Shown piece after piece: positions 1 to 11,800 of a DNA stretch of 64,000 nucleotides (the stretch's first letter is position 1; each line of letters begins with the position of its first letter). Below the pieces are notes generated by a model. It had not been told where the DNA came from. It did not search any database and saw nothing but the letters and a program-made list of their open reading frames with translations. Made by a program: the position numbers and the translations under genes. The DNA comes from Polytrichum commune (Eukaryota > Streptophyta > Polytrichopsida > Polytrichales > Polytrichaceae): contig OX485805.1 of NCBI GenBank assembly GCA_950295325.1, forward strand, positions 28,693,501 to 28,757,500, read 5' to 3'.

Positions 1-342
1 CAACATCAAACAAATATTAGAGTTGCTTTTAAAAATATGGGGTTGAAGTGGGGTCAAAATCTTCTAATTTGTCCCTTTTTTGAGTATAACAACACAATCT
101 TAAGAGGACCACTTTGAGTTTAAGACGCCCATATGTTTCATCTTTAAGTAGCTAATACTATTATCAATTTTTTTCCGGATCAAATATGCATATGTCTTAT
201 CTAGGCCCTTCTTGGTCCGCTCACACTTGTCCACTACTCAAATAGAATCGAACTCACAATAATAAAGCACAAAAGTTTCTCAAAGTTTCTTTATCCTAGA
301 AAGAAAAGCAGAAGGTGTTTTGGTTCCTGAAATTGGGCTCAC

Positions 343-1989
343 CTGCCAAGGGGTAGCCACATAGGAAGATTCTGGCGGAATTGGGTATGGCAGTGGCCAT
401 GGCCTGCAACACCTCCCACATGTTGTGCTTGGCCTTCTGCTGCATCACCCCCTCCACCATCTCCATCCCTCCATCTTCTTGCAGAGGTGTAGCCCACAGA
501 TTGAGCTCTTTAAGATGATGATTCACTTCCAGTAGATCAAATATTGTCCCCAACACCCTCCGCCCAACCACCCCGTGACAACAAGATAACACGACTTCCT
601 CCAAGCACTTGTTGCTTTTGAGGGCCTCTAGCAGTGGGATCACGTTATCTGCAACTTGCAATAAGTGTGAGTAGCTCAAATCCAAGCTCAACAAGGAAGT
701 GTTTTGTCGTACAAGGATCTCCAAGAGCTCCACGTCCTCTACCCCTAAGTCTCCCCGCATACCAAGATGTGTAAGAGATGAATTGGGTTGAAGGTCACCG
801 TCGGCCATGTTGTGTGTCAGAGATGCAACCAGTGCCTTCAATCCTGCTGTACCGATGCGACGGTTGTCACTTATGTCCAATTCTCCAAGCGTAGTATTGG
901 AGCGTAGTGCCTCTGCAATGCGCGCCGCACCTTGTGGCCCGATTTTGTTTTGTTGGAGACCTATGCATGTAAGGGAAGTGTTGTGCCGCAACATGGACGC
1001 TACTACCTCTGCCCTCTCATCGTTGATTCCTGTGCTGTCCAGATGCAGAGTTTTTAAACCTTGGTAGGACCCTTCCCCACCTGTCATGAGGGGTTTAAGG
1101 AACAATTTGAGCCCCTCCGTGTCAGAAAAAACCCCCCATCCGGTAATCTGAAAACGGGTAAGGGTCAAATTCCTGCGGAGAGCGGATACTAAGCTTTCGA
1201 TTGCAGCTCGGTCGAGTGGAAGTCTGCTTCCTCCAGAAATAGCCAGGTCAACAGATTGCAAGCTCGGGTTCTCCAGGATCACTAGAATCATGTTCATCAC
1301 AAGTGTTCTGAAATGTGTTACAAGTGTGCTATCTGGTGCTGTGACGTAATCAGTTTGAACATGTACGCTTTCAATCCTTTGGTTGGAGCGTATGGCATTC
1401 GCAAACTCTTCCATGAACATAACTGGAATTTCTTCCTCCACAACGAAATCTCCGATGAAGTTGAGGGAGACTGCGGATTCAGAGGCTTTGGAACGTCGGT
1501 AAATGTGGATGCACAAATTCCGATCTTTGGAAATACTTTTCACAATAGTCTTCCACCATACATCGGGATCAAAAAGGCTAGGAGCATCAACTTTGCCGGA
1601 AGATGTATAATAAACCATGAAAGTCAGTTGCTCATCCGGGCAGATCGCAGAGAGAATCGGCTCCAGACCAAAATCTGGTGCATCATGTGACCTCCATGAT
1701 GTCGAATCCAAAGCATCCACAACCACCGTGCCCTGAACAAGCTGGCCCTCACCATGATGCGGTGCTGATCCGTCCACATGTCCAAGCACACAACTGGTCT
1801 CCCAGGTTGGGGCTTCCATAAAATTGAACGGCAGTGCGACTTCAACCAAACCGTACCTCTCACCAACAGAGAAATGAAAGCAATCCACGACTACATCCTG
1901 ACTCTTGTGTCGGTGGTTTGCAACAACGATAACAATATTAGTGTGTGCTACAAAACTAGTGCACTTCTGAGGAAGCACCAAAAGTATCC
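343..1989 (-). CDS. LRR protein exon leading into a split P-loop (LRR-ROC/TORNADO1-like), partial
   Basis: This is one long open exon read right to left. Ribonuclease-inhibitor-type leucine-rich repeats occupy roughly the middle and last two thirds, with units such as SLTCIGLQQNKIGPQGAARI and TLGELDISDNRRIGTAGLKA. The exon closes with IFLCGYPLAG. A good donor (gtgagc, 342-337) follows the first base of that last glycine codon, so a next exon starting GA-AAR-ACN would complete GxxxxGK[ST], a Walker A motif. LRR followed by a P-loop is the architecture of plant ROCO-like proteins such as TORNADO1; that link is inference, because the GTPase exons lie beyond the left window edge. The open frame has no upstream ATG (it opens with Q-K-P after a stop at about 2006), so the exon probably starts at a splice acceptor near 1989, although an acceptor near 1963 is also possible. 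NACHT- or NB-type LRR genes are alternatives. Confidence 0.6.
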
Positions 1990-2107
1990 CTTCGCAGGGT
2001 TTTTGCTATGAGTCACACGCATGTTCTCTCCCCTCCGAAGTTTGGAGGAAGAAATTAGAGGGTGCACAGTCCCCATCCACCAGCACAACCGTTCTCTCTA
2101 CACCTAC

Positions 2108-2409
2108 GCTGTACGCAAGTCTTCATATATGGATCGTGGCAAGAGTGAGCTAAAACAATTTCTCGCTCAAGTTCTCCTATTCTAACAATCCCACTGCTGA
2201 CTCCAATTTCCTGTCTCTTTGATATATGTACCACGGAAAAACTCTCTCCGGGAAGAAGTGCGAGCATAGAATAGATTGAAGGGCACACGCTCCCAACTAG
2301 GCACCGCACGAGGCCGCCTAGAAATCCCCATCTAAACTCCACGGATTCAGAAGGTTGTCCGTCGTCAACAGAACCATGGATGCACCGGAGATCCTGAAGC
2401 TCCACAATA
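2108..2409 (-). CDS. probable upstream exon of the LRR gene
   Basis: An open segment of about 100 codons lies just upstream of the LRR exon on the same strand. It has no in-frame ATG, begins after a possible acceptor (catgcag at about 2410) and ends at a possible donor (gtaggt, 2107-2102). Splicing C (2108) to GG (1989) keeps the frame and removes an intron of about 118 bp. The residues look protein-like, with alternating hydrophobic stretches (for example SFSVVHISKRQEIGVSSGIV), but I recognise no domain. The first exon with the true start codon has not been found. The segment could also be untranslated or spurious. Confidence 0.3.
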
Positions 2410-2914
2410 CTGCATGGATTTTAAACGAACAGAAACGGTGTGCGGTATATCATGTTCAGAACATTGTGGTAGCAAGTGGGTAGCACCAACATCATGCAAC
2501 TTCTAAGTTCATGTCGAGTAATGTGTTGTGGCGTCCGTGCACATGATTTTTTTGCTTGGTATTCTTTTCAACGAAGAGCAGATTCTCGGGAGGATGGATG
2601 CTCCACCATTCATCGTCAGCATTCTTCAGCATCCCTGGAATCATGTTTGCCGCGTTCAAAAATGTCTGTAAGGGGGCAAATGCACAGAAGCCTGGCTGTA
2701 TTTATTTCCGGGTTATTCCCTGGGGGAGAATTCCAAGATCCTAAATGTGCTCAAAGTGGGCCCTGTCAACAAAAGAATCGCCTTCAACACGCGGCAGTTG
2801 CCTCCTTTGCACCAGTTAAGTTACATCCGTGGGCGTGGAGAGTTGAGGCATCCGGGTTTGTAGGAAATGACAAAGTCTTCAACCACAACTTGTAGCGCAT
2901 GGCAAAGGGGGACG

Positions 2915-3366
2915 TTAAACCTTCCCATACAAGCTTTGAGGGTGAGGTAGATAGGGGCCGGGGCTCCCTACATATGTAAACAAAAGAAGTTGTTTGATAG
3001 AAAACTTAGCAATCCATCCACGTTTCTTTGATTGAGGGTGTTGAGGATCTCTCATAAGGTTTTTTGGTCCAAATGCACTCATAGTGAACATGCTCAATAT
3101 AGGAATCGATTTAAGGTCTTCCCACTTGTACCCCATGAGCTCTGTCAACAACAATTCATTCAACAGCAGAGCCATCTGTACAAGTTTGCCAGCTATGAAG
3201 TCTTCAATTCTATTGAAAGGAAGATATATTGTCATGATAGTTAACATCTTTCCAAACCCCTTCCTTGTCTTTGGCGCCCATTGAATATCTTGAAAAAATA
3301 TTGGCCCTGGCTTGGGTTGTTGTGCAATGATGGAAGGTTTCGGCTTCCTTAGCATATTGGCCCCTG
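2915..3366 (-). other. unrecognised exon-like open frame
   Basis: A minus-strand frame of about 150 codons opens after a plausible acceptor (gtatgcag at 3374-3367) and continues A-N-M-L-R-K-P to a stop at 2915. It contains a run of mixed hydrophobic and charged residues (GKMLTIMTIYLPFNRIEDFI, then KWEDLKSIPILSMF) that does not look like random AT-rich translation. No domain is recognised. It lies in the same orientation as the LRR gene 0.5 kb away, so it could be an early exon of that gene, a decayed gene or a transposon remnant. No donor was found that joins it in phase to the next exon. Confidence 0.2.
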
Positions 3367-3509
3367 CATACAGTAAAAGAAATTCATAAGGCAATACCCA
3401 CCATCCAGCGAATATGCAAATGAAGATATATCTTGCGTAGGTAAAAAAAAGTCCCGAAGAAAGTTGAAGTCACAGGCGCAATACCCATCTCACCGAAGTT
3501 TTGAATTCC

Positions 3510-3925
3510 ATCGCAAAGACCTCGAGCAATATCCATCACATACCGATGTTTCAAAAGGCAATGTATCTATAGGCTTCTAGCGTTGAATGGTATCTCTGTT
3601 TGGTTGGAATTGAATAAGTTATGATTGTATTTCTATTTGGTTTTCGATGGGTATTGCAAATTTGACTTGTTTTTTCAAAGTAAATGCAATACACATCATA
3701 CACTAAAAAAATGCCTCACAAATTTTGATTGGGGGAGTATCCATCATGGACTAGAAATAAGTTCAAATTGTATCTCTGTTTGGTTTGCGATGGATATTGC
3801 ATATGTGACTTGTTTTCTCAAAGAAGATGAAATATCTATTATGCACCATAAAAATGCATTACAAACTTTGATTGGGGCAATATCCATCACGATCCGGAAA
3901 TAAGTTGGAATTGTATCTTTGTTTA
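3510..3925. repeat. degenerate tandem repeat, period about 143 bp
   Basis: The core atatccatca recurs near 3527, 3738 and 3880. The segment running from attgtat(t/c)tctrtttggttt to cgatggrtattgca recurs near 3625 and 3768, with a truncated copy at about 3910. The spacing of the two best copies is about 142-143 bp. Copies differ by scattered substitutions and short indels, so this is an old duplication. No coding role is evident. Confidence 0.5.
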
Positions 3926-3929
3926 TTTC

Positions 3930-6900
3930 ATGAAATATTTTGTCACTTCTAAAAGAAAATATTTTTAATGAAAATAATACATAGCACAAACTACATTTTA
4001 ATAACATTGTCCTTTAATTAACTTGGAAGTCAAAAACATTACATAGGCTACTGCACTCCGCCACTCTAGAGATTTAGATGGTTTGAAGCCATCATGATAT
4101 AGTTTTAGTCTTATTATCCTTTATGGCTTCCAAAACCTTAAAATCAATTTCAATGTATTGCATGACAAAGTCCTCGTTAGCATTGAGGTTATAATTTTGG
4201 TGACTACGATTTGAAAAGGATCTTTGTCATTCTGAAATGAGACTTAAATTATTGTGTACAATTTAATATAGTTTAGGTGATGTCTTCTACTTTCAAAAGT
4301 TTTTAAACACATTCAAACTAATCAAGTATGAATAAATGTAATCAAGCATATTTAGCCTAATTAAATATGCTTCCAACATAAAACTTGACCCCCCCCAATA
4401 GGATTGTGGCTTATTCATCTCCAATGACTTGGACTAGACTAATCATGGTCTTTAGAGCTAATTCTACTACCAACTCAACACAAAAAAGCAATTTACCAAA
4501 CTACATACTATCTTAGGACTTCTATGTTGGATGAATGAGAGGTAAGCTCCTATGCCATAATTCCCTCTCTCCCCGGTTGTTCACATGTGAGGTTACTTTG
4601 GTACTACACTAAATATTGTATTTAGTGTCATGTGGTATTTTGTATCACTATGGTATTTCTTCTAATGACACTTGCTTAGACAGGTACATGTTCATTTTGC
4701 GATATCCCCCCAGGCTATGGACTCGGCACTCACAATTTCCCGGTCACTAATTCTGTGAATAGAATCAAAACCTTACTTTCTCTCAGCCGATTGCCATAGA
4801 ATTTCAGTGTTCAAACACAACTTCAAACTCGTAAATTATCTTACCCGATTGCCTAAGTGTGCGTTAATTCCATTTCAAAGTAAACGCTATCAAACAAAAA
4901 TTATAGCCTTTTTAGTTATCTCAGGGATTGCAAACAACGTCCACAAACAATTCAACCTCTTAAAACCAAGGTGCTCAATTACAATCAAAACCCTCCAATC
5001 TCTACAGGAATTACTCATGTAATAAAGTAATAATTTCTACACTAAGCAACACAAGCTCTTTGCTTAGCTAATGTCAATTGCGCTAGACTATGGTCCTTTA
5101 AGGCAATCTGTAATCCATTTCTCCAAACAACAGTTCCTTCTCATTCAGACAATTGCCTCTATTTCCAAATTATCAACCATCCTTACTCATTCAACATTCA
5201 TGAATCAATTATGATGAAATCATGTACCCTGAAATAAACATCTAAAAATATTCCTGCTTAATTCCATGCGTGCATGAGATGAGACATACATATGTAAATT
5301 CATTCATACACACAATCTATTAATTGGGATTACATTCCTTTCACTGCCAACTTATAACTCAAGATTAAATCAGATTATAGCATGTAATTGTAGCAATTCG
5401 GCTACAACAAATTCAGACTTTAATAATTTATGAAAGTATTATATTCAAATGTCGGCCAACAGGTAAAATTCCTCTGCACGGACTATGGCATAACCAATTA
5501 CATACCATGATCTAGTTACACACCTTGGATTGGGCAATACAATTCAAATATTAATCAAACAAGCTCCGAGGAATCACTACTCGAAAATTTGTAACACTCT
5601 TATAGATTTTTTATAATACTTATCAAAAATTGCATCTATCTTCTCTCTGTCCCTCTCTTCCTTCCTGTCCAAAGTTGTACTTAAAATAATAATAAGCCCC
5701 CTTTTCTTTTCCAGACAATGGCCTTTATCTCTTCCTGGAACCTCCTAGAATTAGGCCATAGCCTCTTGCAGTTGCTTACTAAAATCCCAATCCATAGCCC
5801 CTTTCATACCTATCCATTTACACTTTTGAAGTTCAAAAAGGGCACTATTTACATTTAAACATTGTTCTGACTAGACAGATTTAAAAACTGACACCACAAG
5901 GACACATTACAATGGAGCATAGCATGGTTCCAACTCTGCAGCATTCAAATATGTAGTGGATATTGTAAATTCTTAAGTCATTAATTATTTGATAGATTTT
6001 ATACAGTTGTTGTATTATTTATTTATTTTAAAATAATAGTAGATAAATATATTGAACAATAATTTAAATAATATCATACAAATATATTATTTAGATTTAG
6101 ATTATTTTTTAAAAATTAAATTATTAATATATACAATAATAATATAATACTTAATTTTGGAAATATCAAAATTTATGAATATTTGATCAAATTATATAAA
6201 TAGTAAGGTTAATATTAATAATATAGTGAATATTTTCATGACATTGGTTCACGAAATTATATAAAGCTATGCAATTAGATCACGATGACTTGTTTAATGA
6301 TAGTTGGAAATTTATAGAAATTCATAAATATCTTCAGACCTCAAGTAATGCACAACATATTCAATTGATGAGCTCTTCAACAATTTGTGACCGGTGATAC
6401 AAGTCTTATATTATAGTTATACATTCTTAAGATGTTGCTTGAGCCATTTGGAAGTTAATACATACAATGTTATCATGTGTTTGCAATGATCTCATTCACG
6501 AGATGGACATAATTTGTTGTTGGTAAAAAAAAGACGTGGAGCCCGCAATGCCAAAGAGTACGAGCTTGTATTTACAAAGATATTGGAGACACCATGACTT
6601 AATAATGATTTGTTACCATTTTTAGTAGCTCAATCTAAGTTTTCTTTTGCTTATTGCTGCATAGGTAGGTATATGAATATGAAATTGTGTAGTCATTAAA
6701 GTAGATGTAGCAATTGGGAGCATGCATGGACATGGAAAACAAAAGTAACTCAATATTTCATCTATAAGTTTTAAGATATGAAACAAATATTCTTTCAAGG
6801 AGATTATTATTCCACTATTACTAGTTCATTTTTTGTGCACATACCCTTGGAACATGAACTAACATGCATGAGTATAGTTAACAATAATGTACAAAGGTGG

Positions 6901-8770
6901 CCCAGTGATGACATTAGAGTGGTTGTTTATTTCCGGACAAATTATCACCTCATATGTAGTTTATGAGTTGGAAAATGTGGGCCTATGAGAGCACTTGTTC
7001 TTGGATGCTAAACTAGGTTGCATACCTCTGTACCCTGAGAAATATGATGTAATGTTGGTAAGAGCCATAAATTGGACAAGATAAAAATTAACATTTATAG
7101 TTGCAATTGTTTGAAATGTAACAATCCGAAGGTATATTTTCGTTGTTGAAAGGGAGACTTCAACGATGAAAGATATAACTACAAATGCTAATTTAAAGGA
7201 ACAAAATTATTTTGTTTGAGATCTTGAGTTGGTATGGTTACAGATGGTTGGTCGATCAATTGAAGATTGTATCCAAAGTTCAAGGGATTAGGTAGCAAGT
7301 GCACAAAGTTGTAGCATTATTTGGTGAAACATTTATTCACATCAAGGTAAACCTTCTGAGTGGATAAATCAAGAGGTAGAAGATATTTCATGCACTTTGA
7401 ATTTATAAACTATATTAAATTTGCATATTGAATTCATTGTCATTTTTATTTCAACTTCATTGTAATGCTAGAAATAACTTAAAGATACTTGTTGAGTGAA
7501 GATCCAAGGATATATAATGTTAACGTGTGGAGGTGGTAAAGGACATGTAAGCTTGATTTTGACTTTCATGCATCCATTAAAGCTACGAGGTTGTAACACG
7601 TTGTTGGAATTTGTGTGACCATGATGTTTGTGGAATTTTGGGATTTTTAATTCAAAGCGCAAAGTTGGACAAGTTTCTAGTTGTGCAATCAACTTCCATG
7701 AAATCTATAATCGGTATGGAATAAAAATTAATAAAACTAGACTTTACTTTAAGAACAAGATTACACAAGATTTTATACAAATGTAGAAAACATTATTTTG
7801 CCTCCTGAGACTATTACGAGTAGCACCCTTTAGAAATCTTTAGAGAGCTTGTAGATTATGCATGGGGAAAAAAAACTATGTTTTCCATAACTCAAAGTTA
7901 ACTTGATGTTAGTGTAGATTACACAAGTTTTTTTTTTAAAGTTTTTCCCACAATTCAATGTTTACCTGATTGTAGTAAACATTAAATTGTTTACTGGCAG
8001 TGGAGTGGGAGATTGTAGAGATTTTGCTCTTGATATGCACATGAACCCTTCTAGATGTATAAATAATATATAGTCTACCATATACATCAATTTCTGTGAC
8101 TATAGTGACACGGTAAAATGTTTGAGTTTACAACGTGTCCCATGAGGAAATTTTCACAGGCCCCTTGTGAGAGCCCACCTAACAAACAGTGGGTGCTGAG
8201 TAATCTTATGGAAGTGCCCACAATGAGTAAATGTTAGGGCCACACACATTAGCACAATCTCACTAGTGACTTAAGTCTAGGTTCATGGATGCTTTCTTAG
8301 TATTAAAATTCCTGCTAAAGCCATAAGTGCCGAAAACTCTTCTCACCGGCTTGAATTAGACTTGTGTACTCTAATGGAATGCATGGGCAAAATCATCTGC
8401 TAACAGATCTCTTATATTTTACTCAAGAACCCATCGTCACAGTTTGCTTTGTTAATGGCAAGTTCGTGGTAACATTAAGTGCAACTGAATGGCAGCTGTA
8501 CACTGCAGATCACAACACTACAGGGAAGTGCAAGATCAGCACACTGAAACAAAAGTATCGACAAACTGCTCTCCGCACATGACTTGGGAATTTAGCTGGG
8601 ATGGCCCAAATTTCATCCTAAGTCCCACACAGTCTGACATCGGGGCAACATTGGAGGAGCTGACTGACTCATGATTCATGAAGAGAAGGCGCTGCACCCG
8701 GGTTTCATCAGCATGGGACACCTGTGATGGTACTGATGAGGTAACAAGTTCAAATTCAATTGCAACCTCG
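3930..8770. other. intergenic AT-rich DNA without a supportable gene
   Basis: Only short frames with no family resemblance occur here, and stops are dense in all six frames. Part of the interval (about 5990-6240) is extremely AT-rich, with runs of A, T and alternating TA. No RNA gene, terminal repeat or long duplication was recognised. The right edge is the downstream flank of the bHLH gene. Confidence 0.5.
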
Positions 8771-8817
8771 AAGGAAGAAAGAAAGAAAGAAAAGGAAGGA
8801 AGGAAGGAAGGAAGGAG
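8771..8817. repeat. (GAAA)n/(GGAA)n microsatellite in the 3' flank of the bHLH gene
   Basis: About eleven purine-rich tetranucleotide units (GAAA then GGAA) lie 70-115 bp beyond the stop codon of the bHLH gene. They would therefore appear as CTTT/CTTC repeats in its 3' untranslated region if that extends this far. Confidence 0.8.
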
Positions 8818-8885
8818 GGTACGTGACATGCAGATCCTTTGATTTGCAATCAGATAGTAGAAGGAAGGACGACTAGCTTTATTAA

Positions 8886-11800
8886 TTAGAATTGCAAGGA
8901 GTGCACGGAGCTGAAGGTCTGGTGCAAGGCCGTTGCCATTTCCTCCACGCTCAGTCGGCACTTGGCTCCGATCTGCAACAGTTACCCACAAGGAACACAT
9001 TGAGTGAGGTAGATGGGTCCTAAAAATGGTTACTTTTTCCGACTATCCTACTTCTCCTAGGATATGAAACACACAACTAGTACATGATTAATTAGCAAAT
9101 CCAAATCTAGGCAGCAGCCACTTTCCTCATGATTTTCAGAGCTCACATGGATATTAGGTATCCTAATCACGAGCAAAGTGAAGTTCCTTGTGCTTATTAA
9201 CTGGTCATATATGTCCCTCCAAATTATGTTGACTATTGCGCCAGGAATAGTTATCATATCTTGAGCACGCGTGTCTGTTTGGTATCCATTCTTGGAGCCA
9301 CACCTAACCACACATCACTCAAAAAAAGGTATCTGAAAAAGACAAGTAGTTGAATTCAATGTCCGAGGAGGACTTCGGGCATAAGCGGTCGAGGTCCTAG
9401 CGTTTCCAAGTCCAACCCGTTACATGTTGACATCTTTCGGCTTTTCTTTATCAATATGAGGTATATTCCATAGATTCCCTTAGAAATGATGGGTAATTTC
9501 CCTGAAGTCTTGAACGCCAACCGGTGATTTCTCAAACTCAACCGGTTCACCTGTAACCAGCGGCCGGTTGTCCACGTTCATTGATCGAGTCAGGCACGTC
9601 TGCTACAGATGCAGGAAGGTGTTAGATATAGTTACCGAGACATGGAAGGAGTAGAGGACGGTGTGATGGATAGTGGTGATGTTGGTGTGGAGGATGGAGA
9701 GGCCCAGCAGGCTCTCCAGCGCCACCACCGTGCGCAGCAGCTGCCCCCCTCGCCTGGGCGACAGGATCTTCACCACCGCCGCCTCCCACCCCACGCGACG
9801 CACCTCCACGCTCGCCATCTCTGACCGCGCCTCGCCCACCATCCCAATCCCTCCCATTTCATCCGACACCACCATCACATTGCCACCCGCTGCTGCTGTT
9901 GCCGCTTCCAGCGGATGCTTCACAGGCAGTAACATTGCTGCTGGTATTACTGCAGCAGCAGGCGGGTTGCTATTATACAAACCGAAGGCGCCAGAGAATT
10001 GTCCACCCAGCTGCTGCTGCTGCCGCCTTGTAAAGCCGTCGGGGACTGGTCCTAGTGGGAAGCTGGAGCTAGACTGGTGTTCCATGGACCCCTGCTCAAA
10101 TGCACGTCAAGAGCCAAAAACCATATTTCAACCATCAACTCCTCATTCCATCATTCCAATTTCTAAGCAAAGGCATTTCCATTACCATGAGAAAGCCCGT
10201 TTAATAATGACCGGGTTCAGAGCAATGTTGGACCGGTATATAGGTCAATGCATGTATCAATAATCAACATCTCCAATGGTATCAAAGAACCTTCGTGTAT
10301 CAAAATTTTAGGTCAGAGAATCTTTGTGTACCTGAGTTCTTATTTGGGTTAATACCATTCTAAATCATACTGATACTAGGACCATTTTACCTAGGTATGA
10401 AGGGGTTTTACATGGACTATAAACCCCAGGGGTATCAAAAAACAAATATCCTCAAGTACCCATACATTAAATTTGAAAAATTTAATGTGTTATCCTAATA
10501 TTGATATCCGATTGGTATCAAAGAAAGATGATACCAGTCCAACATTGGTTAGGAGGCGGGCTGCCATCCTCACAGGTTGTCGACGGTACTCCTTACCTTT
10601 TAGTAGCTGGGCTTTATGTTCGACGACTAGTGGTCGCATAACAAACTAGAAGATATGACTATGATGTTGCGACCGAGCGTAAATTAATAATATGGTGTTG
10701 GTTCATGTATTATCGAGTTGGTTTGATTGCATCATATGTAATCTTGTAATGCGGGGCATGACAAGAATTAGAGGGATCTCAAAATATTTGAATACTGATT
10801 CCTTTCAGAAGTGGATGTGGACAAACCTGGCCCGCACTAATCTTCCTCAAGGGCAAAACCATAGAATCCCATGTCATGGTTGGTTGAGAAATACAGGCTG
10901 ATACCTTCACTATGATTGGGTGGAGCATAGTGGTCAGATGGTCTGCAAAGTGCTAGCATGCAAAACTACCGATGGGTTGAGTTCCCAAACATGCAAGCTC
11001 CACATACTTCAAGGTGAAAGTAGACTCACAGTAATGTCTCATGACAAGGTTACCAAATGCAATTAGAACAAAATTCCAATACATAACCTAGCCTGCACTG
11101 AATTTCATCATGTATGGGATGTCACGATTCACACCATTAGAGAGCCTTGCAATATAAACGTGCAGGTCTCCTCACCTGGCTGGCCGAGTTGAAAGAGAGA
11201 TGGGAGTGGGCTGGGATACGCTGGGGGCTGAGCTGATGATCGGAGAGTATTGAATTGACAGGTCGACTAGCAGGGGCAATGGCGGTTGTGAGTTCACTGT
11301 AAGCACGCCGCCGCTTCTGATTTTGCAAGCAATGCAGGAGATGCTCCAGCTCCTTCACAAACTCAATAGCTCCCCCTACAATAGATGCCTGATCACCCTG
11401 CACCAACCCATGGGACAATATGCCTGCATGCTTAGGAAACCGCTCATGCACGTCGAGAATCATGGGTGTACCACTATATTTCTTCAATAATTTCCCGGTC
11501 CAAACTTCATTATTTTAGCACCAGTGCCCCCCCCCCCCCCCTCCCATGCTGAAAAAGTTTCAGTAAAAGGAAAATTAGAAGAAAAAAACAAAAATAACCA
11601 GGGTTTGACGTCAGGACAAAAGCGAAGTATTCTCCCAGCCATTGTGCCACAGGCCTCAAGTGCAAAGGTGGTGGCAAGGAGAGGTCCTCTCGAAGAGGCT
11701 TGCTCTAGTATACGTGTTCACACAACTAACTGCCTCCCTTTCTCCAGCATCTAAATGTTGCCGCCTGTGTTGCCGGGGCATCTAAGGTACGTGGGTGTTA

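Noticed and set aside
296..1981. 561-residue single-exon protein starting at 1981
   Set aside because: The first codon is TTG, the frame is open further upstream without an ATG, and the last residues lie beyond a strong donor at 342. It is better read as an internal exon.
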